Source of the DNA: Rubrivivax sp.
GTDB taxonomy: Bacteria > Pseudomonadota > Gammaproteobacteria > Burkholderiales > Burkholderiaceae_C
Assembly: GCA_022842825.1 (NCBI GenBank)
Contig: JALHOU010000005.1
Location: 1-62,453, forward strand
Direction: 5' to 3'
DNA: 62,453 bases
A program made the translations under genes and the position numbers. Of this stretch, positions 25,884 through 35,234 are shown piece by piece (position 1 is the stretch's first letter; every line of letters begins with the position of its first letter). The notes under the pieces are model-generated. The model ran no database searches, was not told the origin of the DNA, and saw only the letters and a program-made list of their open reading frames with translations.

Positions 25884-28666
25884 CACTTGGCCAGGCGCAG
25901 CAACTCCGCGACCTCGGCCTGTGCGCGGAAGCGGTCGCCCAGACGCGCCAGGTCCTCGAGCTCGGCGCGCGCCTGTGGCTTCTCGCCCGCCTTCAGATGC
26001 AGGCGCGCCAGGTTCAGGCGCAGGTTCGGGTCGTTGCCGTCGATCTGCAGGGCACGCTTCTGCACGTCGATGGCGCGCTTGACTTCACCCTCGGCGGCAA
26101 GCGCGGTGGCCAATGTGTCCATGAGCTGCGGCCGGTTGGGCAGGATCTGGTTGGCCTGCTCGGCCAGCGGCACGGCGCCGGCCTTGCCCTGCTTGGCCAT
26201 CAGCCAGGCGACGTTGTTGAGCGCCAGGGCGTTGCGCGGCTGCACGTCGAGCACGGCGCGATAGTGCTTCTCGCCGGAGGAGAAGTCGGCGCGCGCCATG
26301 GCGAGGTCGCCCAGGTAGTAGCTGAAGCCGAAGTCCTTCGGGTTCTCCTTCTGCCAGTCGGCCACGAGGCGGTCGGCCTCGGCGCGTTGGCCGCCGGCAA
26401 ACAGGGACTGATGCAGCCGGATGGCGAGGTCGGTGCTGCGCGCGATGGCGAAGGCCTTGCGGTAGGCGGCCACCGCAGCGGGCCAGTTGCGCTGCTGCCG
26501 CTCGACGTCGCCCTCGAGCTGGTGGCCGCTGGCGTCCTTGGGGCGGGACTTCTGGATCTCGCGCGCGATGACGCGGGCCTCGTCGGGGCGCTCCTGCTGA
26601 AGGGCCAGCGCCGCCAAGCCGCGCCGGGCGGCGAGCGATTCGGGTTCGATCTCGAGGGCCTTGCGCAGGGCGGCCCGCGCCGCGCCGAGGTCCTTGTTCA
26701 TCACGTGGGCCTCGGCCAGCCGCAGCTGGTGGATGGCCTCGGTCGGGTTCTTCGTCGCCAACTGGCTGAACGTGCCGACCGCCTGCCGGCCGTCGCCTGC
26801 CGCGATCTGGGCGCGGCCGAGAGCCGACTGCAGGTCGTTATGACCGGGGGCGGCCGCGATCCCCTCCTGCGCCACAATGAGCGCGGCCTGGGCGTCGCCC
26901 ATGCGCAACAGATGGTCAACGTAGAACAGCCGGGGCTCGGGTTGCGCCGGATTGGCCTTCACCGCGGCGGCGATGATCTGCGCCACCTCGGTTCCAGTGC
27001 CGCCAGCGCGTGCGGTGACCTCGGCCAAGGCGATGCGCGCCTGGAAGCTGTTGGGGTCGGCGGCGACAAGGTCCTGGATGCGCTTGCGCGCGGCGTCGTT
27101 CCGCCCGGCCGCCAGGTCCAGGTTGGCGAGCGCCGATGCCGCTTGCACGAACTTGGCGTCCTTTTTCAATGCTGCCTCGAACGCGGCGGCCGCGCCGACC
27201 GGGTCCTTCTTCGCCAGCAGGATGCGGCCGCGCATCATCTCCGGCATGGCCCGGTCGGGCATCTTCTTCTGCAGCGCATCCACGGCCTTGAGAGCGCCAG
27301 CAAAGTCACTGGCACGCATGCGCGCCGAGATCAGGGCGAGGTCGGCGCGCGTGCCCGTGCCGTCGGCGGCGGCGATGGACTCGAGCGCATCGAGGGCCGG
27401 CTGCGTTTCGCCGCGCGCGTACTGGGCCAGCGCCAGCGTTGTGCGCACGCGGGGATCCGCGGGCGCGGCCTTGGCGGCCTGCTGGAATAGCTGGTCGGCG
27501 CGCTTGGCATCCCCCAGCAGCATGTAGGCCTCGCCGGCCAGCGCGAGCGTCGGGCCATCGGCGGCCTTGCGCTCGATCGCCGGTCCCAGCACCTCGAGTG
27601 CCTTGGCAGGTTGATTCGTGCGCAGGTAGGTCTGGGCCAGCAATGAGCGTGTGCCGGCATGCTCCGGTACCGCCCTCAGCGCCCGGCTCAGGTGGCTCTC
27701 CGCCTGGTTGTAGGAGCGCAGGCGGAAGTCTGCGGCGCCGGCCAGCATCAGCACTCTCGGGTTGTCGGGCATGGCGCGCAGCAGGCGCGTGGCCGCGTCA
27801 CGTGCAGCCTGCGCGTTGTCCTCCTGAAGCGCGAACTGCCCTTCGAGGAACAAGGTGTCCGGGTGATTGGGGGCCGCCTTCTTCAACGCCTGGAACTGCG
27901 CCTTGGCGTCGGGCACCCGCCCGAGCTCGGAATGAATGGAGATCAGGGCCACATGCGCACCGACGGCGGCGGGCGCGGCGGCCAGGGCCCCGCGCAGCGC
28001 AGCGAGCGCCCCCGCCTCGTCTCGCCTGGCCCGCCACAGCAGCTCGCCCTTGAGTGTGGCCGCGCGGTCACTGCCGGGTTCGCGTGCCAGCACCTCATCG
28101 AGCACCTTGATGGCGCCGTCGACATCGTTCTCGCCCGCCTTCGTGCGGGCCTGCAATATCAGCGCAGGCGCATGCTGGGCATTGGCCTGCAGGGCGCGTG
28201 TCAGCGCTTCTTTCGACTTGGCCGGCTGACCCGAGATCGCATGCGCGATGGCCACACTGGTGAGCAGGTCGGCCTGCGCCACGGAGGCCTTGAGAATGGT
28301 GTCGCCGAACTGCGCAAGCACCCTTGCGTGCTCGCCAGTGAGCAACATGGCGCGCGCCATCTCCGGCGCCACTTGATCCGGCGAGTGCGCCAGATCAAGC
28401 GCCTTGCGCAACTCCAGCAGCGCGCCGGCCGCGTCCCCGGTCTCGAGCAGGGTCTTGCCGAGAAGGAAGCGGCCCTCGGCCGAGTTGGCGTTGCGCTGCA
28501 GAAGGGTCTTGAGCTGGATCGTCGCCGACTTGTGCTCTTTCTTGGCCAGGAACTCCCTGGCCGAGCCCAGGAGCTGTTCCTCCGAGTCGCCTCCGCGGCA
28601 GCCAGCGAAGATCGTGGCCAAGGTGAGGATGACGGCGAAGGCGATGGGGCGACGGAAGTTCTTCAC
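25883..28666 (-). CDS. prsT: PrsT, XrtA/PEP-CTERM system TPR-repeat lipoprotein
   Basis: 927-residue lipoprotein built almost entirely of tandem TPR repeats, the size of the PEP-CTERM-associated TPR lipoprotein family. The lipobox FAGC puts the lipidated Cys at residue 23. Repeats run from about residue 35 to the end, for example FLLGKTLLETGDAAGALLEL and NVAWLMAKQGKAGAVPLAEQ. GTG at 28666 was chosen because GAGGATC lies 6 bases before it and it directly precedes the Lys-Asn-Phe-Arg-Arg signal; the frame is open upstream. It is probably a scaffold in the envelope for polymer export or sorting. A 152-base gap separates it from prsR. Confidence 0.92.
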   Translation of the reverse strand: MKNFRRPIAFAVILTLATIFAGCRGGDSEEQLLGSAREFLAKKEHKSATIQLKTLLQRNANSAEGRFLLGKTLLETGDAAGALLELRKALDLAHSPDQVAPEMARAMLLTGEHARVLAQFGDTILKASVAQADLLTSVAIAHAISGQPAKSKEALTRALQANAQHAPALILQARTKAGENDVDGAIKVLDEVLAREPGSDRAATLKGELLWRARRDEAGALAALRGALAAAPAAVGAHVALISIHSELGRVPDAKAQFQALKKAAPNHPDTLFLEGQFALQEDNAQAARDAATRLLRAMPDNPRVLMLAGAADFRLRSYNQAESHLSRALRAVPEHAGTRSLLAQTYLRTNQPAKALEVLGPAIERKAADGPTLALAGEAYMLLGDAKRADQLFQQAAKAAPADPRVRTTLALAQYARGETQPALDALESIAAADGTGTRADLALISARMRASDFAGALKAVDALQKKMPDRAMPEMMRGRILLAKKDPVGAAAAFEAALKKDAKFVQAASALANLDLAAGRNDAARKRIQDLVAADPNSFQARIALAEVTARAGGTGTEVAQIIAAAVKANPAQPEPRLFYVDHLLRMGDAQAALIVAQEGIAAAPGHNDLQSALGRAQIAAGDGRQAVGTFSQLATKNPTEAIHQLRLAEAHVMNKDLGAARAALRKALEIEPESLAARRGLAALALQQERPDEARVIAREIQKSRPKDASGHQLEGDVERQQRNWPAAVAAYRKAFAIARSTDLAIRLHQSLFAGGQRAEADRLVADWQKENPKDFGFSYYLGDLAMARADFSSGEKHYRAVLDVQPRNALALNNVAWLMAKQGKAGAVPLAEQANQILPNRPQLMDTLATALAAEGEVKRAIDVQKRALQIDGNDPNLRLNLARLHLKAGEKPQARAELEDLARLGDRFRAQAEVAELLRLAK

Positions 28667-28818
28667 GGCGAGATCCTCGTGTGCAGGTGGGCGACAAGTG
28701 CCGGCACGCCGGGCGGGGCGCGATTTTCCGGCCGCGGACGCCTGTCGCAAGATGAATCTGAGCGGCAGGCGGCAAGAATCCCGTCCTTGGTGCCTGCCCA
28801 GGGCCGGCACGAGCTGGC

Positions 28819-30219
28819 CTACCTGATGCCGAGTCGCTTCATGAGGTCATAGATGGTGGGGCGCGAGACACCCAGCAGCTCGGCGGCGCGGCCAATGCTC
28901 CCGTTCGTCCGGGCGAGTGCCGTGACGATGGCGTCGCGTTCGACCTTGTCCCGCAAGGCCCGCAGATTGAGATCCGACGGCGTGGAACATCCAGCTTCGG
29001 TGGCCTCAGGGGCCGCCAGCCCCAGGTCGTCGGCCGAGAGCCGATCGCCGTCGGCCATGATGGCCGCGCGCTTCACGCAATTCAACAGCTCGCGCACATT
29101 GCCCGGCCACGGGTGCTCTTCAATGGCGCGGATCGCGTCTTCGGCGAACATCAGCCCGCTGCGGCGCTGCTCCTGCGCGAAGCGGCGCAGGAAGGCGTGC
29201 GCGAGCAAGACGGCATCGCCCGTGCGCTCGCGCAGCGGCGGGATGTCGACGACGATCTCGGCAAGACGGTAGTAGAGGTCCTCGCGAAAGCGGCCGTCGC
29301 GGATCTGGTTCTTCAGGTCCTGGTGGGTGGCGCAGACGACCCGCACATCCACCGGGATCTCGCTTCGCCCGCCAAGGCGCTCGATCGTGCGCTGCTCGAG
29401 GAAGCGCAGCAGCTTGGCCTGCAGCGAGCCCGGCAGGTCGCCGATCTCGTCGAGCATGAGCGTCCCATTGTTCGCGGTCTCGATCTTGCCTGGCGTGGTC
29501 TTGCTGGCGCCGGTGAAGGCCCCCTTCTCGTAGCCGAAGAGCTCGCTTTCCAGCAGGTTCTCGGGAATGGCGGCGCAATTGATGGCCACGAAGCGCCCGG
29601 CGCGCTTGCTGGCGGCGTGCAGGCCCTGCGCGAGCACTTCCTTGCCGGTGCCCGATTCGCCCAGCAGCATGACCGTGGCATTGCTCGAGGCGACCCGCTC
29701 GATGGTGCGCGACAGGCGCAGCATGCGCGCGTCACGGGTGATCAGTCCGCCCAGCGCATCGGTGCTCTGCACGGTCTGCAGACGGCGGTTCTCGGCCTGC
29801 AACTCGGCCAGGCGCAGGGCGCGCTCCACCGTGAGCTTGAGCACGTCGGGCTCGAAGGGCTTGGCGAGGAAGTCGTAGGCGCCCTGGGCGACGGCGCGCA
29901 GGGCATGCGCCTGCGCGTTCTGGCCCGTAAGCACGATGACTTTCACGTTCGGGTCCGCGTCGAGCAACTGCTCCAGCAGCTTGAAGCCCTCGGAGACCGC
30001 GTCGGCGTCGGGCGGCAGGCCGAGGTCCATCGTCACCACCGGCGGGGCATGGCGGCGGAACTGGAGCAGGGCCGAGTCGCGGTCGGCGGCCGTCACGGCC
30101 TCGAAACTGTCGAGCGACCAGCGGATCTGCCGCTGCAGCGCGAGATCGTCTTCGACGATCAGCAATGCGGGAGATGCTCCTGGGGAGCCCTGACGGGGGG
30201 CTGCGGTGTTCTGGCTCAT
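28819..30219 (-). CDS. prsR: PrsR, sigma-54-dependent PEP-CTERM response regulator
   Basis: NtrC-type activator of 466 residues. The receiver domain has phospho-acceptor Asp in VTMDLGLP (near residue 64) and Lys in LAKPFEPD. The AAA+ domain contains Walker A GESGTGKE, the sigma-54-contact loop GAFTGA, and Walker B GTLMLDEIGD. The C-terminal Fis-type HTH is GSIGRAAELLGVSRPTIYDLMKR cut at residue 466. It is the partner of PrsK (ATGA overlap). In XrtA systems it works with RpoN to express PEP-CTERM genes, and a matching -24/-12 promoter is present at 37417. Confidence 0.95.
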   Translation of the reverse strand: MSQNTAAPRQGSPGASPALLIVEDDLALQRQIRWSLDSFEAVTAADRDSALLQFRRHAPPVVTMDLGLPPDADAVSEGFKLLEQLLDADPNVKVIVLTGQNAQAHALRAVAQGAYDFLAKPFEPDVLKLTVERALRLAELQAENRRLQTVQSTDALGGLITRDARMLRLSRTIERVASSNATVMLLGESGTGKEVLAQGLHAASKRAGRFVAINCAAIPENLLESELFGYEKGAFTGASKTTPGKIETANNGTLMLDEIGDLPGSLQAKLLRFLEQRTIERLGGRSEIPVDVRVVCATHQDLKNQIRDGRFREDLYYRLAEIVVDIPPLRERTGDAVLLAHAFLRRFAQEQRRSGLMFAEDAIRAIEEHPWPGNVRELLNCVKRAAIMADGDRLSADDLGLAAPEATEAGCSTPSDLNLRALRDKVERDAIVTALARTNGSIGRAAELLGVSRPTIYDLMKRLGIR

Positions 30220-32306
30220 CTGAAGTCAGGGGGCATGAGGTCGGAGTCGTGCTGGGTCTCGAACAACGGCAGCAGCACCGTGATGAGCGTGCCCTCGCTG
30301 GGACGGCTGGTGACATGGATGCTGCCTCCGAGCTCGCGCACGTACTGCGCGCTTTCGAACGTTCCCACGCCCATGCCGCTGCCCTTGGTGCTGCTGAACG
30401 GCTTGAACAGGCGAGTCTGCACGAACTCCTCGGTCATTCCCACTCCGTTGTCGCCGACTTCGATGCGAACCTGGCCACTCTCGCGTTGAACGCACATCCA
30501 GACGCTGCCGTCGGACGTGGTCGCGTCGAGTGCGTTCGTCACGAGGTGCCCGAGCACGCGCTCCAGGCGATCTTCATGGCCCCGCGTCGCCAGGCGCTCC
30601 AGCTGCCTGACCTCGAGAACACGGCCTCGACCCTTGGCCAAGGCCTGCAGCCGCTGCACGATCGGATTCAACTCCACCCCGACACTGGCGCCCGCGGCTG
30701 GAGCGCCCTCGCGCAATTGCAGCATCATTCGCCGCATCTTCGCGAGCGAGCTTTCTACGGTCAGCAACATGTCCTGCTGGAACTCGCGGTTGTCGTGCAG
30801 GCGTTCCGCGTTCTTGAGCATCAGCGAGAGCTGGGTCACGATGTTCTTCAGGTCATGCACGACGAAGGCCGACATGCGGTTGAAGGCATCGAACTTGCGG
30901 GCCTCCAGCAACGCTTCGGTGGCCTGCATCTGCGCGAGGTGGCCGGCGGCTTGGCGGCTGGCCGTCTTGAGCAGGTCCAGCACTTCCCAGTTGACATCGA
31001 CGCGCGTGCGCGGGTGTGACAGCAGCACGAAGCCAAGCAGGTCGTCCCCTGTCAGCAGCGGTACGACCAGCCACGGGGGCTGCGGGCCGAGAAGCCACGT
31101 CGGGAGCGCGAGGCCTTCATACAGCCGCGGGGATGAGCGCAACTGGTCGAGGTTGATCACCCAGCCCGTGCGGCGAAGGAAGGTGCTGAAGGCGCTGTCG
31201 ACGGGTTCCTGTCTGTCGATGTGGGCGGCATTCCAGCGCGCCATCTGCTGGAACGGACCCTCCGGGTCGGCACGGGTCCAAAGGCTGCCGGCAGGGCACT
31301 CGACCATGTCGGCGAGGCCGCGGACGATGCGCCGGCCGATCTCAAGCGGTGAGCCGTGCGCGGAAAGCATGGCCGTGAAACGCAGCCACTCCTCCCGGTA
31401 GTCGAAGCGGTAGCTGAAGAAGTGCTTGGCCACGAACACTCGCAGCCAGGAACGAAGCGACCCTGACATGGCAAACGCCAGGAGCATGGCCAGGGCGGCG
31501 AAAAGCAGGCTCAACTGCAGGCCGCGGCCCCAGGTGCCGCCGAAGAAGCGCACGTAGTAGCCGAGGCTGGAGACGAAGAGCAGGTAAAGGCCGGCCAGCA
31601 CCAACGTGGCCGAGTGGAATACGGCCGAGCGCGACACTTGAAGCCGTGCGATCCAGTCGGCTCGTCGGCGTGCAGCGACCAGCAGGAACGGCACCGCCAG
31701 CATGTGCACCGGACCTCGCGCGGCGACGGACTCGGCGTCGGTACGGCCGAAGAGAAAGGTCTGCGACGTCATGTAGATGTCGAAGGCGAAGACGAGCGCC
31801 AGTCCGATGCACAGTGGTTTGGTCAGCCAGCGAGAGTCCCGGCCCAGGTTGCGAAAGAGCTGCTCGAGAAGCAGCAGGCCGAGCAGTGGCAGCGCCAGCA
31901 GGACCAGCAGCCCGAATCGCGAACCGGGATGGTCTGCTGCACTCCACGCAACCTGAAGGCCTTGCAGCGCGACTGCCGATGCCAGCGTGGCGACGATGAT
32001 CCAGCGCAGGGCTGACGGCGCGCGCGGCGAGTCGCCCTCGCGCATGGCACCGATGAGGGTGTACAGGAAAGCCAGCCACATCCCGTAGCGAGCGAGGTCG
32101 AGCAGCGTCGCGGCGGCCAGCCAACTGGCGTCACGGCCCGCTTGACCGAGTGCCTGTGCGGCGGCCCAGAGGGCACTGGCCAGCAGCGCGCCGACGAACA
32201 GGCTCGAACTGAGGGGCGAGCCGCGTGGCATGCGGCCCGTCCAGGCCAGGAAGGCCAAGAAGATCAGGTGGACGACCGCGCTGAGCGCGTAGCCGGCCAC
32301 TGCCAT
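30216..32306 (-). CDS. prsK: PrsK, XrtA/PEP-CTERM system sensor histidine kinase
   Basis: 696-residue membrane kinase. About eight hydrophobic helices occupy residues 1-290, a GAF-like region (residues about 310-460) follows, and the kinase core has the H-box FVVHDLKNI (near residue 487), N-box HLVTNALDAT, G1 VGDNGVGM and G2 KGSGMGVG. ATG 32306 is used as start; a GTG at 32327 would add seven residues. The signal it senses is unknown. It overlaps prsR by 4 bases. Confidence 0.93.
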   Translation of the reverse strand: MAVAGYALSAVVHLIFLAFLAWTGRMPRGSPLSSSLFVGALLASALWAAAQALGQAGRDASWLAAATLLDLARYGMWLAFLYTLIGAMREGDSPRAPSALRWIIVATLASAVALQGLQVAWSAADHPGSRFGLLVLLALPLLGLLLLEQLFRNLGRDSRWLTKPLCIGLALVFAFDIYMTSQTFLFGRTDAESVAARGPVHMLAVPFLLVAARRRADWIARLQVSRSAVFHSATLVLAGLYLLFVSSLGYYVRFFGGTWGRGLQLSLLFAALAMLLAFAMSGSLRSWLRVFVAKHFFSYRFDYREEWLRFTAMLSAHGSPLEIGRRIVRGLADMVECPAGSLWTRADPEGPFQQMARWNAAHIDRQEPVDSAFSTFLRRTGWVINLDQLRSSPRLYEGLALPTWLLGPQPPWLVVPLLTGDDLLGFVLLSHPRTRVDVNWEVLDLLKTASRQAAGHLAQMQATEALLEARKFDAFNRMSAFVVHDLKNIVTQLSLMLKNAERLHDNREFQQDMLLTVESSLAKMRRMMLQLREGAPAAGASVGVELNPIVQRLQALAKGRGRVLEVRQLERLATRGHEDRLERVLGHLVTNALDATTSDGSVWMCVQRESGQVRIEVGDNGVGMTEEFVQTRLFKPFSSTKGSGMGVGTFESAQYVRELGGSIHVTSRPSEGTLITVLLPLFETQHDSDLMPPDFR

Positions 32307-32461
32307 GTCGTCCACCGCGAAGACCACCTTGTCTGCTGTCCGCTGTGGCGGAAGATTGTGGTGGCTGGGTTCGGTGCTGGCCGAGCGCCGCCGCGAGCAG
32401 CGACGCGGCCGAGTTCACGCCTATGGCGTGCGCAGGCGGCCCGGGCGGCCGCCGAGGGTGT

Positions 32462-33844
32462 TCAGCGGGCGCCCTTGCCGGTGAGCACGACGCCGACTGT
32501 TTCGAGCAGGACCACGAGATCCAGGAACAGCGTGTGGTTCTTCACGTAGTAGAGGTCGAACTGCAACTTTTCCTGCGAATCCTCGACCGTGGCGCCATAG
32601 GCGTAACGAACCTGCGCCCAGCCTGTCACGCCCGGCTTGACGCTGTGGCGCACGGCGTAGAAGGGGATCTTCTGTGTCAGCTGCTCGACGAAATAGGGAC
32701 GCTCTGGGCGCGGCCCCACCAAGCTCATGTCGCCCTTGAGCACGTTGAAGATCTGCGGCAGTTCGTCGATGCGCAGCCGCCGGATGACACGCCCGACGCG
32801 CGTGATGCGGTCGTCGTTGGTCGCGGCCCAGCGCGGCTTGCCGTCCTTCTCCGCGTCGGTGCGCATGCTGCGGAACTTCGTGACGAGGAACGGGCGACCG
32901 TTCAGGCCCACTCGTTCCTGGCGGTAGAAGACCGGGCCGGCGCTCTCGAGGCGGATGAGCAGGGCCGTGACGGCCATGATCGGCGCTGCAACGACGAACA
33001 GCAGTGTCGCGCAGACGATATCGAAGATGCGCTTGACGAAGGTGCGGAAGGCACCCTGGTTGAAGCCATCGCCAAAGATCAGCCAGCTCGCATTCAGGTA
33101 GTCGACGCGGATCTGGCCGAGTGTCTTCTCGAAGTGCGTGTTGAGGTCGTAGACCTTCACGCCGGAGAGCTTGCAGTCGAGCAACTGGCGCAGCGGCATG
33201 CTGCCCGAGCGGCGCTCGGTGAGCGCGACGACGATCTCGTCGACGCCAAGGCTGATCGCCGTCTCGGTGAGCGAGCCGCGGCTGGTGAGCAACTCGGCCG
33301 CGGGCACTGCGGTTTCGGTCTCGTTCGGGCCGGGCATGAAGCCGACGATCACGGCATTGGGGTCGGCGGACCGCAGCGTGTTGCCCACCACCTGAGCGGC
33401 AGGACCGGCACCAAAGATCAGGATGCGAGTACGGCCACGCGGCACCGCGGAACGCTGCGATACGTAGACGCGCCGCAGCACCAGAGCCGACACGCCGGCC
33501 ATGACCGAGAACTGCACTGCCTCCCGACTGCTCAGATGCGTGGGCAAGAAGCCAAAGATGGCATAGGCCAAGGGCAATACGAGCAGCAAGACGAAGATCG
33601 CGCGGGCACACGACCGCGGCAGCGACAACGAATTCTGCGGCTCATACAGGCCGGAGGCGCTGTTCACCACGAAGAGTGCCGCGGCGAACGACATCAGCTG
33701 TCCTCCGGCGAGCGGCACAGCCTGTCCGATCCCTCCCACTTGGTACGTGACGGCACCCAGGGCCAGCAGCAGCGCCACTGCCAGGTCGAAGAACATGCTT
33801 CGCAGCGATGCGCGATGTACGTAGTGCTGGAAGATTCTGATCAT
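32462..33844 (-). CDS. Exosortase-associated polyprenyl glycosylphosphotransferase (EpsB-type initiating enzyme)
   Basis: Integral membrane enzyme that transfers a sugar-1-phosphate from a UDP-sugar to undecaprenyl phosphate, starting repeat-unit synthesis (460 residues). Four N-terminal TM helices and a Rossmann-like middle domain (LIFGAGPAAQVVG) are followed by a further TM segment and the bacterial sugar-transferase domain with VFYRQERVGLNG, KFRSMRTDAE, DELPQIFNVLKGDMSLVGPRP and PGVTGWAQVRY. All catalytic blocks are intact. It is 155 bases upstream of prsK and preceded by a 259-base non-coding gap holding a weak sigma-54-like site. Confidence 0.93.
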   Translation of the reverse strand: MIRIFQHYVHRASLRSMFFDLAVALLLALGAVTYQVGGIGQAVPLAGGQLMSFAAALFVVNSASGLYEPQNSLSLPRSCARAIFVLLLVLPLAYAIFGFLPTHLSSREAVQFSVMAGVSALVLRRVYVSQRSAVPRGRTRILIFGAGPAAQVVGNTLRSADPNAVIVGFMPGPNETETAVPAAELLTSRGSLTETAISLGVDEIVVALTERRSGSMPLRQLLDCKLSGVKVYDLNTHFEKTLGQIRVDYLNASWLIFGDGFNQGAFRTFVKRIFDIVCATLLFVVAAPIMAVTALLIRLESAGPVFYRQERVGLNGRPFLVTKFRSMRTDAEKDGKPRWAATNDDRITRVGRVIRRLRIDELPQIFNVLKGDMSLVGPRPERPYFVEQLTQKIPFYAVRHSVKPGVTGWAQVRYAYGATVEDSQEKLQFDLYYVKNHTLFLDLVVLLETVGVVLTGKGAR

Positions 33845-33896
33845 GGATCTATGTGTTCGGTCGGTGCGCCAACATCTTGAGGTCTGCGCCGCTGGA

Positions 33897-33910
33897 GCAA
33901 TGGCAACTCC
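33897..33910 (-). promoter_or_regulatory. Weak sigma-54-like -24/-12 site upstream of the initiating sugar transferase
   Basis: On the minus strand GG is separated by exactly 10 bases from GC (GGGAGTT-N4-ATTGCT). The -12 half (TTGCT) is a good match; the -24 half (GGGAG instead of TGGCA) is poor. The site lies 53 bases upstream of the start codon at 33844. Its position and the presence of PrsR make it worth noting, but such spacing can occur by chance in GC-rich DNA. Confidence 0.25.
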
Positions 33911-34103
33911 CGTTACGACTGCACCGCCCTGTTACCGAGCTCTCGAAGGGAGAGCCATGAGGGCAATGTAAGAACCCGCGCCGAGCGGCGGCAACCCCCG
34001 CGATAAGGGGGCCGGCGTCAGTGAAGAGAGTTCGGTGACTTGCTCCACGGTGCTTTTCGCCCACGCGGGCCTGCGGCGCCCTCCTGAAGTCGCATCGCGA
34101 TCC

Positions 34104-35234
34104 TCAACCCTGGGTGGGGGCTGTTACAGCTTCGACCGATGTGCGCTGGTGGAGCCGCAACGCCTTGATGGTCAAGTGTCGCGCGAGCATCCACGGCGGC
34201 ATGCGCAGCCAATGTCCACGCGCATAGAGCGCCGACCGCGCTGCCGAGCTGCCGGAGACGGCAGCACTCGGGTGCGGACAACGCAAGGCGCGATGCCAGA
34301 TGGCGTCCATGAGCGGGCGCATGGGCGCCGCAGGCGCGAAGGCCTCGATGCTCGCCATCGTGTCGTCGGGCACCGGTGTGCCCAGCACCTGCGCTGTGTG
34401 CCGTATGCCGTAGTACAGCGGCCGTTCGAGGTCGAGCAGCGAGGCGCGTTTCGTCAGCAGCGGCCAGAAGGCGGGATCGACCCCGAAGTGCCTCAGCAGC
34501 AGGTCCAGGTCGGACAGGTCACGTAGCGCATGGCTGGTTTCCTCGTTCATGAACAGGTGCGTCGCGCAGTGCAGGACCATGTCCGCCGGCCCGAGCACGT
34601 GCAGGCCTGGCCAGCCCCGCAGGGGTGCCGCGCCCTCGATCAGCAAGCGACCGTCCGGCTTGAGGCGAGCCGTCGAAGGAAGGATGTTGTGGTGAAGGTC
34701 CAGCGTCGTGCCGCGATGCAGGTGCTGCATCGGCGGCAACTCGTGCATCCACTCGCGGTAATAGCGTTGGTCGTAGGCACTGTCGTGCGTGCCTATCCAC
34801 CCGTGCAACATCAGGCGCGACTCGGCTTCATGTAGGGCCGCCTTCGGCACGAGGATGTCGACGTCCGAGAAGACGCGCGAGGCGCCCGGTGGCAGGCCGG
34901 CGGCAAGGTAAGCGGCCCCCTTGAGGACGATCACCGGTGCGCCGAGCCCGGCCAGAGCGCGTGTGAGGTGGCCGAGCTCGCGACGCACCTCGGCGCGCTG
35001 CGCCTCCATGAGGCGGGCCGCGGAGTCGAAGTGACCGTTCAGGCTGGTGGGCCACGGCGCGGGCCGACCGGACGCCCACATGGCTCGCAGCCTCGAGCCC
35101 GTGCGGCCGAGCAGTCCCGAACTGCGCGCCTGCTGGAAGAGGCATGTCCACTGCCCGGCAGTCCAGTCTTCGAAGTGCGCTGCCGGGCGTGTCAGCGACT
35201 CGATGACGAGGTCTCTAGGCTGCGCCAAGGTCAC
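34104..35234 (-). CDS. Nucleotidyltransferase-family protein of the HPr-rel-A set
   Basis: 376-residue protein of the uncharacterised nucleotidyltransferase family (NTP_transf_5-like). The active-site region is LKGAAYLAAGLPPGASRVFSDVDILVP (split here near residue 125), with the two Asp of SDVDIL as predicted metal ligands. Downstream are conserved LDLHHNIL and MVLHCATHLF. The start is a GTG at 35234 that overlaps the end of the HprK-like gene by 20 bases. It is part of a three-gene cassette with that kinase and a PqqD-like protein. The substrate is unknown. Confidence 0.82.
   Translation of the reverse strand: MTLAQPRDLVIESLTRPAAHFEDWTAGQWTCLFQQARSSGLLGRTGSRLRAMWASGRPAPWPTSLNGHFDSAARLMEAQRAEVRRELGHLTRALAGLGAPVIVLKGAAYLAAGLPPGASRVFSDVDILVPKAALHEAESRLMLHGWIGTHDSAYDQRYYREWMHELPPMQHLHRGTTLDLHHNILPSTARLKPDGRLLIEGAAPLRGWPGLHVLGPADMVLHCATHLFMNEETSHALRDLSDLDLLLRHFGVDPAFWPLLTKRASLLDLERPLYYGIRHTAQVLGTPVPDDTMASIEAFAPAAPMRPLMDAIWHRALRCPHPSAAVSGSSAARSALYARGHWLRMPPWMLARHLTIKALRLHQRTSVEAVTAPTQG

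Noticed and set aside
29113..30489. Long plus-strand open frame opposite prsR
   Set aside because: No motif and antisense to a response regulator with all catalytic motifs intact.
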